Positions 6,387 through 12,700 of a stretch of DNA of 12,700 bases are shown here, piece after piece. Positions within the stretch are counted from its first letter, which is position 1. Every line of letters starts with the position of its first letter. The DNA lies in assembly GCA_010027915.1 (NCBI GenBank), contig RGUG01000016.1, forward strand, positions 1 to 12,700, read 5' to 3'. The notes beneath the pieces were generated by a model, which did not search any database, had not been told where the DNA came from, and saw only the letters and a program-made list of their open reading frames with translations. A program made the position numbers and the translations under genes. The DNA is from a bacterium. Lineage in GTDB: Bacteria; Margulisbacteria; Marinamargulisbacteria; SXXA01.

Positions 6387-8321
6387 TTCCGAACCATCCG
6401 TCGACACGCCCACAGGAGAAAGTCCAAGGGTATCAGGCGTGGCCACACCAGGGGTATCGGATGAATCGGTATCCGCTGAATCAGACGGATTGACCATGGC
6501 CAAAAAGGCCGTGCCATCCATCACTTCTTGCTCAATTAAGGCCATCGAAATGGTATCCAACAAGGCCCGGTGATCAGACAAAATACGGGTGGCTTCCTGA
6601 TAACACTCATCAATCAGTGATCGAATTTCATCGTCAATTAAGCGGGCGGTATCGTCAGCGTAATCTTTGGAGTGGTCACTGTAATCACGCCCCAAAAAGA
6701 CAGCCCCCTGGCTTTTACCATACCGACGGGTTCCCAAGCGCTCACTCATGCCATAGACACACACATAGTTGCGGGCAAGATCAGTGGCACGGTCAATGTC
6801 GTTTGAAGCACCGGATGTAATCGAGCCAAACACCAAGTCTTCTGCAATACGCCCCCCCATTAAAATCTTAATTTGATCTTTAATTTCATGACGCGAAATA
6901 AGAACCCGATCGGTCTCAGGCAATTGCAACGTATAGCCCAAGGCCATCCCCCTGGGGAGAATCGAGATCTTGTGAACGGGGTCCGAATGCTGGCACTTGA
7001 CCGCCACCAGTGCATGGCCCACTTCATGATAGGCCACAATTTTTTTGTCTTGCTCGGTCAATAAACGGGACTTTCGTTCGGGACCTGCCAACACCCGGTC
7101 AATGGATTCTTCGACTTCTATCATGGAAATCGTCTGACGGTTTTTTCGGGCTGATAACAAGGCACTTTCGTTTAATAGATTGGACAAGTCCGCACCAGTA
7201 AACCCAGGTGTGCGACGGGCCACCACCTCGAAGTCAACATCTTGAGCCAATTTCTTGTTGCGACCATGAATACGCAAAATATCCACACGACCCGGCAAAT
7301 CTGGTTTATCGACCACCACTTGTCGATCAAATCGACCGGGACGTAACAAAGCCGGGTCTAAAATATCAGGCCGGTTGGTAGCGGCCAATATAATCACCGT
7401 GTTTTGATCATCAAATCCATCCATCTCCACCAACAATTGATTGAGGGTTTGCTCACGCTCATCATGCCCCCCGCCTAAGCCAGCCCCCCGATGACGACCC
7501 ACCGCATCGATTTCATCCAAAAAGATAATACAAGGCTGAGACTTTTTGGCTTGGGCAAACAAATCACGCACACGAGACGCCCCCACCCCCACAAACATTT
7601 CAACAAAATCAGACCCCGATAAACTATAAAAGGGGGCATTGGCCTCACCGGCCACCGCACGGGCCAACAATGTTTTGCCGGTACCAGGCGGCCCCATCAA
7701 CAACACCCCCTTTGGAATTTTGGCCCCAATGGCTTGGTATTTGGCTGGGTTTTTAAGGTAATCGACAATTTCTTTCAATTCTACAATGGCCTCGCCCGCA
7801 CCTGCCACATCTTGAAAGGTAACCGGCTGATCCCCAGCGGCATACTTGGTGGCTTTGGACTTGCCAAACGTCATGGCTTGGTTGTTGGCCCCGCTGGCCT
7901 GACGAAAAATAAAGTACCAAAGCACGGCAATCAACAAAAAGGGTAAAATAGCCTGCAAAAACAATGACCATGCCCAGGATGAATCCTCGGGATTGACCTT
8001 CACTTTCAGACGAGGATCTTGAAGGTGTTGAACCAATGCCGGTGTTTCGATGTAATTGGACTTAAATTGAACCGTTTTTTTGGTGGCTGGGTCTGTATAC
8101 CGCCCCAGAATACTGCGATCTTGTGTCCGCACTTCAATGGCGGATACTGCCCCCGACTCAAAGCGTTTGAGCAATTCAGAGTAGCTGATTTCCACCACTT
8201 GAGACCGTTGCCCCCAATATGAAGAGGCAATCGAAAACCCGATCAGAGCGGCAAACACCACCCACACCCATCGTTTGTTGTCACGCTGAAACCGCTTGTT
8301 GTTTTTCTTTTGTCTTGGCAT
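6366..8321 (-). CDS. ftsH: ATP-dependent zinc metalloprotease FtsH
   Basis: A 651-residue membrane protease that degrades misassembled membrane proteins and some short-lived cytosolic regulators. It has two membrane helices (about 18-36 and 118-139) around a small periplasmic domain. The AAA module has Walker A GPPGTGKT (210-217), the pore loop FVGVGAS (243-249), Walker B IIFLDE (265-270) and the second region of homology, [20 protein letters not shown] (314-333). The peptidase has HEVGH (432-436), with Val where most relatives have Ala, and Asp508 in SGASND as the probable third zinc ligand. The C-terminal tail after about 610 is rich in Ser, Thr and Asp and is probably disordered. The start is preceded by G-rich sequence rather than a clean Shine-Dalgarno site. 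The gene is 62 bases downstream of folA. Confidence 0.98.
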   Translation of the reverse strand: MPRQKKNNKRFQRDNKRWVWVVFAALIGFSIASSYWGQRSQVVEISYSELLKRFESGAVSAIEVRTQDRSILGRYTDPATKKTVQFKSNYIETPALVQHLQDPRLKVKVNPEDSSWAWSLFLQAILPFLLIAVLWYFIFRQASGANNQAMTFGKSKATKYAAGDQPVTFQDVAGAGEAIVELKEIVDYLKNPAKYQAIGAKIPKGVLLMGPPGTGKTLLARAVAGEANAPFYSLSGSDFVEMFVGVGASRVRDLFAQAKKSQPCIIFLDEIDAVGRHRGAGLGGGHDEREQTLNQLLVEMDGFDDQNTVIILAATNRPDILDPALLRPGRFDRQVVVDKPDLPGRVDILRIHGRNKKLAQDVDFEVVARRTPGFTGADLSNLLNESALLSARKNRQTISMIEVEESIDRVLAGPERKSRLLTEQDKKIVAYHEVGHALVAVKCQHSDPVHKISILPRGMALGYTLQLPETDRVLISRHEIKDQIKILMGGRIAEDLVFGSITSGASNDIDRATDLARNYVCVYGMSERLGTRRYGKSQGAVFLGRDYSDHSKDYADDTARLIDDEIRSLIDECYQEATRILSDHRALLDTISMALIEQEVMDGTAFLAMVNPSDSADTDSSDTPGVATPDTLGLSPVGVSTDGSELSNPAT

Positions 8322-8383
8322 CAGGGCATCTTACCCCACCCCGCCCCATCCGTTCAACCAGGTATATGGAAACCCCATGAAAA

Positions 8384-8917
8384 TCAGCTGGACCACCCGG
8401 CCGATCGCCATACCTCAAACCGCAAGGTCGGGTTGGGACTGCCCCATTGAACCCGCTTTAACCGATCGGGAATGGGAGGGAAAAAGCGATCACATGCCAT
8501 GGTGGCCAATAGGCGGGTCAGGTAAATCGCTTGCAACCGATGATGCAACAACGCCACTTGGTATAACTGTTCTCCCCCCATGACAAAGGTGCGATAAGCA
8601 GAGGACAGGGTGGCCAATCCCAAGGCATGTTCGAGGCTTTGGGCCCTCATGACCCCATCGGGCAATACCAAATTGGATTGGGTGGATACCACCACATTAA
8701 CACGGTGAGGCAGTGGCGGATTGGGCAATGATTCCCACGTGCGACGCCCCATAATCACCGCATTTTGACGATGGGGAGGTGCGGCGGTGGTCAGGTGCTT
8801 AAAATAGCGCATGTCATCACGGCTGTGCCATGGTAGGGCATTATTTAATCCAATACCCGATTGACCCGATTCAACCGCCACCACGATCGAAAAAGAGGCC
8901 GGTACTAACACGCCCAT
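8384..8917 (-). CDS. folA: Dihydrofolate reductase
   Basis: This 177-residue protein reduces dihydrofolate to tetrahydrofolate with NADPH. Key DHFR features are present: SIVVAVESGQSGIGLNNALP near the start, LPWH (28-31), the active-site acid Asp35 in RDDMRYFK, the cofactor motif MGRRTWESLP (56-65), VVVSTQ, and FVMGGEQLYQVAL (111-123). The C-terminal strand LRFEVWRS is also typical. The start at ATG 8917 overlaps the end of the hotdog gene by 13 bases. The N-terminus is a few residues longer than usual, and GTG 8911 is an alternative. No separate Shine-Dalgarno site is evident, which suggests coupled translation. No thymidylate synthase gene is adjacent. Confidence 0.96.
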   Translation of the reverse strand: MGVLVPASFSIVVAVESGQSGIGLNNALPWHSRDDMRYFKHLTTAAPPHRQNAVIMGRRTWESLPNPPLPHRVNVVVSTQSNLVLPDGVMRAQSLEHALGLATLSSAYRTFVMGGEQLYQVALLHHRLQAIYLTRLLATMACDRFFPPIPDRLKRVQWGSPNPTLRFEVWRSAGWSS

Positions 8918-9840
8918 TGAATTGATTTTAACACCATTAACAAGGGGGTATTCGGTGACACTGGTTCTCGAAACGCCACCTTGTCAATGGTACCCAACTG
9001 GGTCATGACACCATTGGCGGTGGCGTGCAAGGCCACTGCCATCCCCCGGCATTCACATGTCAATGCCCCGTCTGCTTCCCGGATAATCTCGGCATCGAAG
9101 CGTACGTGACCACTGGCCTTACCATGCCGATGGGCCCAGGCCACCACGCTGTCTTCAATGGCCTGTATTTGCATCACGCCCATCATGATGGGTTTACCCG
9201 GAAAATGCCCCTTGGTGAACGGATGATCGTCAGGGTATTGATACGATGTCACAAACACCCCGGCGGCAGGGTCATCATGGCGCACCGCGTCTACCCAAAT
9301 CATGGGATCTTGTCGGGTAAACCATTCACGTGGTACGGGGGTATGATCGGACAGATCAGGACATGTGCCCTGTTTACTGGGGGCCCCATCCCCCAATTTG
9401 GACGGGTCGATGACATAGGCCATCAGTTGACCGGTGGCCAAAAGATACTCCCCCGTACGCAACTGGGCATGACACCGAATAAAGCCTGCTTTTTCTTTTC
9501 CTTTGGTCACCGTACTGACGATCATATCCCCGATTAACGCCGATCGATGCACCACAAATTGACTGATACTGGCAAACACAATGAGGTGATCCCGGTTGTA
9601 ATCGGTACACACGATCGATGCCAAGGCGGCAATTTCCATGTACACCGCAGATAAAATGGCCTGTCCTTGCGAAGTGGGTTGAAAAAAGATGGACCGGGAA
9701 TCCGATTCTGACACACACAAGCGACATTCCCCTACAGTATGATCCGGCATCACCGTCATGACCACATGGTCAATCAACACATTTTCGTGCCGGTGTTCCA
9801 GACGGCTCAGCAGTGCGGATTGATCATACTCACGAATCAT
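8905..9840 (-). CDS. Double-hotdog FabZ/FabA-like protein
   Basis: A 311-residue protein made of two hotdog domains. The first, about 15-147, ends with FVVHRSALIGDMIVSTVTKG and LLATGQLMAYVIDP, typical of the FabZ C-terminal half. The second, about 175-308, contains HPFTKGHFPGKPIMMGVMQI (206-225), a near copy of the FabZ GHFPG motif with His212. In FabZ the catalytic Glu lies shortly after this motif; here that place is Gln226. The first copy lacks the His motif but has Glu69 in VYMEIAALAS at the corresponding helix. FabZ enzymes dehydrate beta-hydroxyacyl-ACP, using His from one chain and Glu from the other. This protein may therefore hold one composite active site, or be a non-dehydrating acyl-thioester binder. 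It overlaps the sigma factor gene by four bases (ATGA). The family call is good; substrate and activity are unknown. Confidence 0.8.
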   Translation of the reverse strand: MIREYDQSALLSRLEHRHENVLIDHVVMTVMPDHTVGECRLCVSESDSRSIFFQPTSQGQAILSAVYMEIAALASIVCTDYNRDHLIVFASISQFVVHRSALIGDMIVSTVTKGKEKAGFIRCHAQLRTGEYLLATGQLMAYVIDPSKLGDGAPSKQGTCPDLSDHTPVPREWFTRQDPMIWVDAVRHDDPAAGVFVTSYQYPDDHPFTKGHFPGKPIMMGVMQIQAIEDSVVAWAHRHGKASGHVRFDAEIIREADGALTCECRGMAVALHATANGVMTQLGTIDKVAFREPVSPNTPLLMVLKSIQWAC

Positions 9841-10607
9841 GGCTGATCAATTACCTGGCGCAGTTTGGAAAGGGCTTGATTCAGTAGCCGTGAAATATGC
9901 ATTTGTGACAAATTTAATCGGGTGGCAATTTCAGCTTGCGACAACCCCCGGTAAAACCGAAGAAACACAATGCGTTGCTCACGACGTGGTAAATGGGTCA
10001 TTGCTTGACGCAAGGTGACCCGATTTAATAAGGTCATTTCCGTGTCATTGCTACCCAATTGATCCATCATGGTGGTCGACCCATCCGATGTGCCCGATCC
10101 AGAGGTGAACGCCGGGGCATCCAGTGAGACCACCGCACTGGTTTGCCATGCCTCAATGCTTTCTAAGACCGTTTCTTCAGACAACCCCAAGGCCAATGCA
10201 ATCTGAGGAATAGTGGGGCTGACACCATCAAGCTGGGTTTCCTTGATGTAACGCTTGATGCGTGAATATTGTTCTTGCAACTTGCGTGGCACTTTTAATA
10301 TCCCCCGCTTATCACGAAAATAATGCTTGATTTCGCCTATAATATTGGGGGTGGCAAACGTGGCAAAATCAACCGATTTGGCCAATTCAAACCGATCAAT
10401 CGAACGCAACAACCCAAACGTACCAATTTGAATCAGGTCATCGATATCGTCTCGATTAAATGCCAACTTTCGGGCTATGTATTCAACCAATGGCATGTAA
10501 GCACGAATCAAGTCATCTTTGACCGTGGTATCTCCTTGACCAAAATAAAGGCCGATGAGGGTTTCTTTATCCATGGTCATACTACGACCATGATAGGGTT
10601 TTGGCAT
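9837..10607 (-). CDS. Alternative sigma factor of the SigB/SigF type
   Basis: A 256-residue group 3 sigma-70 factor. Region 2 spans about 27-110 and includes LVEYIARKL, DDIDDLIQIGTFGLLRSIDR, and FATFATPNIIGEIKHYFRDK followed by VPRKLQE; the last two are characteristic of SigB/SigF/SigG proteins. Region 3 is about 112-155. Region 4 is about 195-253, with LPRREQRIVFLRFYRGLSQ and the helix-turn-helix QAEIATRLNLSQMHISRLLN for -35 recognition. The ATG at 10607 has AGGA nine bases upstream; internal ATGs lack this. Such factors are usually controlled by an anti-sigma kinase and its antagonist, but neither is encoded here. The gene overlaps the hotdog gene by four bases. A matching SigB-like promoter upstream suggests autoregulation. 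Confidence 0.95.
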   Translation of the reverse strand: MPKPYHGRSMTMDKETLIGLYFGQGDTTVKDDLIRAYMPLVEYIARKLAFNRDDIDDLIQIGTFGLLRSIDRFELAKSVDFATFATPNIIGEIKHYFRDKRGILKVPRKLQEQYSRIKRYIKETQLDGVSPTIPQIALALGLSEETVLESIEAWQTSAVVSLDAPAFTSGSGTSDGSTTMMDQLGSNDTEMTLLNRVTLRQAMTHLPRREQRIVFLRFYRGLSQAEIATRLNLSQMHISRLLNQALSKLRQVIDQP

Positions 10608-10849
10608 GGGGTTGCATCCTTAATACTAGTGACCTTTTTGTCTTGTGGGGTGAGACGATGTATATGCCCACCATCACCACTGGTTAAACATCCAAACGAA
10701 TCCATACCGCCAAGAGGCTATCACAAGGACAGGCTTTTCATCAATTTAAACCCATACCATGCCAACCACCCCACTACCCCTTTGACCCCTCAAGCCCGTG
10801 GGTCGCAAGCCACCTGCCCATCAAAAAAACAACCCCTTCCTCATGTGAC
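10608..10849. other. Gap between the unknown repeat protein and the sigma factor gene
   Basis: No gene is apparent here. The half near the sigma gene contains the SigB-like promoter described separately and a leader of about 50 bases. After the repeat-protein stop, the minus strand has a run of seven T (GGGGTTG then T7), but I could not find a strong stem before it, so a terminator is not called. Confidence 0.6.
10664..10689 (-). promoter_or_regulatory. SigB-type promoter upstream of the sigma factor gene
   Basis: On the minus strand GTTTAA (10689-10684) is followed after 14 bases by GGGCAT (10669-10664). The Gram-positive SigB consensus is GTTTAA and GGGTAT at 12-15 bases, so this matches six of six and five of six positions at a proper spacing. 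It would start transcription about 50 bases before the sigma factor ATG. That the adjacent factor recognises it is inferred. Confidence 0.55.
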
Positions 10850-12352
10850 TCATTTAGATGACCCCCGCCCGACTAACGGATCTGGCCGGCCATCACATTC
10901 ACCCTGTCCAAAAACGAGACCCGAAAGTGCCTGTTGGGATTGCATTTGGGCCTGAGTCCAATTAACACGAGGTTCTGGTAAACAAAACGGCACTCCTAAC
11001 GGAGTGTCATCCCCACGCCTAACACAGGACCTGGACAAAGGAGGAGGAGCTGATATCACAACCGGGGTCGTAGGGGGCGATGATAACCCACCAGATGACA
11101 TAAGAGACTGATGTCCAAATTGGGAATAATTCATCAAAAACAATGCGATCTTGTTAGAATGTGACCCATACCGTTGCCAAGAAGAAGTACTGATGGTGGT
11201 TAAAATCCGACAGATACCATCATCGACTGATCGAAAGGATTGGGTCAACTCAAGGGTTGATTCAACCCATTCTAAGGCCTTTTCCAAAAAGGGGGTGATC
11301 CATGTCGACCAGTAGGACCGATACCAGTGGGCGACAGAAAAACGAGGCCCAATTATCTGCCCTAACTGACAAACCAACGCCCCGATATTGGCGGGGGTCT
11401 CTGCGGGTGGCGACATCCCCATCGAACGTGCGATCGCATTGCGACATGCAAGGCACTCAGGGAGTCTATCCGTAGAAAGGGGATCTAGTGATGGGATGAT
11501 ATTAAATAACCGAGATAATAACGCTCGGGTTTGCTCAAATGAATCCCCCCACATGAGCAGCGAATCATGACGAACAGGGAACCTGTCACTTAACTCAATC
11601 AAACGATTGAAACACCCCGCAACACCCTCAACCCAACGAGAGAACGTGGGATCAACAGGTGTCCCTATTGACTCAGCCCTCGCACTGACAGACGAGGTAG
11701 TCGAAATATAAGCAGATGTCTGGGAATTGGAACAAGACGACGTCAGGCACGCAGAAGTCAAGCCATTGTGTTCAAGACCCTGTTCAGACACCCCAGCCGC
11801 CACCCCCGATTCGTTGGTAAGCGCGTCAGGAACAAGTCGGGGGGAACCGCCTGATTCGTCGGTAAGCACGCCAGGAGCAGGTCGTGGGGAACCGCCAAGT
11901 AAGGGGGCACCCCCTGATTCGCCGGTAAGCGTGTCAGGAACAAGTCGGGGGGAACCGCCTGATTCGTCGGTAAGCGTACCAGGAGCAGTTAAACAGTCAC
12001 CCCCCGATTCGCCGGTAAGCGTGCCAGGAACAGGTCGGGGGGTACCGCCAAGTAGGGGGGAACCTCCTGATTTGTCGGTAAGCGTACCAGGAGCAGTTAA
12101 ACAGTCACCCCCCGATTTGTCGGTATGCGCGTCAGGAGCAGGTACAAGGGCAACCGCCGCCACAACGGATGGCGGCCCAGTCCTAGGCCCACCCTCATTG
12201 CCACCCACACCGCCAGGATGCGAACCAGAAAATCCGGAATCACAAGGATAAAAGCAGCAAAAAGCACGAAAACAACCGGTTAAAAAAGACAGACCATGCC
12301 CGCCAAACCGGGGGCATCCAAGGGGAAGTGAACGAATAACAGGATGGGTCAC
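10850..12352 (-). CDS. Unidentified 500-residue protein with an N-terminal repeat block
   Basis: I do not recognise a family. The GTG start at 12352 has AAGGAG about ten bases upstream. The N-terminus has a short, cysteine-rich, mildly hydrophobic stretch at about 20-36 (GLSFLTGCFRAFCCFYPC). This could be a poor signal or anchor sequence. Residues about 75-183 are seven copies of a P-x-x-L-T-x-E/K-S-G unit joined by linkers (DCLTA, SPRLV or PLLGG-x-PRP). A Ser/Thr-rich stretch (about 198-230) leads to a globular-looking, largely helical region at about 235-430 with many Trp, Leu and Cys. It includes SRWVEGVAGCFNRLIELSDR, ECLACRNAIAR and HWYRSYWSTWITPFLEKALE. The tail is Pro/Ser-rich. The long frame with mixed composition suggests a real gene, possibly a surface or secreted protein, but localisation and role are unknown. 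Confidence 0.6.
   Translation of the reverse strand: MTHPVIRSLPLGCPRFGGHGLSFLTGCFRAFCCFYPCDSGFSGSHPGGVGGNEGGPRTGPPSVVAAVALVPAPDAHTDKSGGDCLTAPGTLTDKSGGSPLLGGTPRPVPGTLTGESGGDCLTAPGTLTDESGGSPRLVPDTLTGESGGAPLLGGSPRPAPGVLTDESGGSPRLVPDALTNESGVAAGVSEQGLEHNGLTSACLTSSCSNSQTSAYISTTSSVSARAESIGTPVDPTFSRWVEGVAGCFNRLIELSDRFPVRHDSLLMWGDSFEQTRALLSRLFNIIPSLDPLSTDRLPECLACRNAIARSMGMSPPAETPANIGALVCQLGQIIGPRFSVAHWYRSYWSTWITPFLEKALEWVESTLELTQSFRSVDDGICRILTTISTSSWQRYGSHSNKIALFLMNYSQFGHQSLMSSGGLSSPPTTPVVISAPPPLSRSCVRRGDDTPLGVPFCLPEPRVNWTQAQMQSQQALSGLVFGQGECDGRPDPLVGRGSSK
11804..12142 (-). repeat. Seven-copy coding tandem repeat with a 108-bp higher-order period
   Basis: Seven copies of a block are visible on the plus strand as GATTYGYCGGTAAGCG followed by a CAGGARCA-like end. 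They are spaced by 45 or 63 bases, that is, 15- and 21-residue protein units. A stretch of more than 40 bases beginning at 11966 recurs almost exactly 108 bases later, at 12074, showing duplication of a 15+21 residue pair. All spacings are multiples of three, so the frame is kept. The block should be prone to copy-number change by slippage or recombination. Confidence 0.85.
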
Positions 12353-12700
12353 CTGTGAAGGTCTCCTTATTTAGAGCCGATACAGCACGGCACTGGTAAT
12401 GGGAATAGTGGTAATCGCTAAAAAAGAGAGCCGGCAGTATACCCCATCCAACCGTCTCATGATAGAGCGCGAAGGCGGCCATTCATACCCCATCACGTCG
12501 CATCACCAACACAAGCCCACTTCCCTGATCATGTCACAGATTAGCAAGCCACGGATCCCCATACTCCTGTGCTCTCAATGGCCCCAAGATCACGTGGTAT
12601 GAATCATGACCATCAACCCGATGTGCCACCCTTCCCTAAACGTTGCTGCCAATCATGGCCCTCAAACAGATGGCACCCCCCAACAAGTCTCGCCCCCCAT
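12353..12700. other. Upstream region of the repeat protein, no certain gene
   Basis: I see no convincing complete gene here. On the minus strand, TATACT (12441-12436) is a possible -10 about 85 bases before the GTG start, but no good -35 accompanies it. The same place reads GGGTAT (12444-12439), the SigB -10, again without a matching GTTTAA. At the window edge a minus-strand frame is open from 12699 to a TGA at 12615-12613 (28 codons, containing GHDWQQRLGKGG). It could be the end of an upstream gene. A second frame ending at 12636 is also open, so neither is called. Confidence 0.4.

Noticed and set aside
9025..9537. Plus-strand 170-codon frame opposite the hotdog gene
   Set aside because: It is antisense to a gene with clear domain matches, and its Gly/His-rich content mirrors the codons of the other strand.
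10815..10850. Intrinsic terminator after the repeat protein, based on a run of seven T on the minus strand
   Set aside because: No stable GC-rich stem could be drawn immediately before the T run.
11985..12005. TTAAAC within the repeats as a minus-strand SigB -35 element
   Set aside because: The nearest GGTA-like sequence is only eight bases away, and the site is duplicated along with the coding repeat.
11804..12142. CRISPR array
   Set aside because: The repeats are degenerate, in frame, and separated by related linkers rather than unique spacers, and no cas gene is present.
11727..12251. A 174-codon plus-strand frame across the repeat block, rich in Pro, Ser and Gly
   Set aside because: It is antisense to the 500-residue gene, has no ribosome-binding site, and is open only because each repeat unit is a multiple of three and lacks stops in that frame. 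It does not extend into the non-repeat parts.

Overview
The window looks like a chromosomal segment of an uncultured, probably diderm-like bacterium of moderate GC content. Every supportable gene lies on the minus strand, so the map is best read from 12700 down to 1. The phylum cannot be fixed from the sequence. Housekeeping genes (S20, FtsH, GSA aminotransferase, DHFR, tRNA-Pro) sit beside a sigma factor of the SigB/SigF type and a very unusual motor-like operon.

Layout in transcription order. A 500-residue protein of unknown function (10850-12352) carries a seven-copy repeat block near its N-terminus. After a short gap with a good SigB-like promoter come an alternative sigma factor (9837-10607), a double-hotdog FabZ-like protein (8905-9840) and dihydrofolate reductase (8384-8917). 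These three genes overlap end to end. ftsH (6366-8321) follows, then tRNA-Pro(GGG) (6268-6344) with its own likely promoter inside the 3' end of ftsH, and hemL (4964-6232), which appears to start at a CTG codon.

The most remarkable part is 911-4917, a tight four-gene operon. It encodes an exported TPR protein with a SPOR-like tail, one polypeptide that joins the C-terminal part of the flagellar MS-ring protein FliF to a FliG-like switch/torque module, then MotA and MotB. These are the torque parts of a flagellar motor (ion-driven stator plus FliG rotor). No FliM, FliN, export-gate, rod, hook or filament gene is in the window, and the FliF part lacks most of the normal ring-building region. 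I infer a reduced, non-flagellar MotAB/FliG machine linked to peptidoglycan through MotB and the SPOR-like domain. Its purpose (gliding, envelope remodelling or something else) cannot be read from the sequence.

Downstream of motB are rpsT (528-794), an exported DUF192 protein (101-523) and the first 32 codons of a further membrane protein cut by the window edge (1-98).
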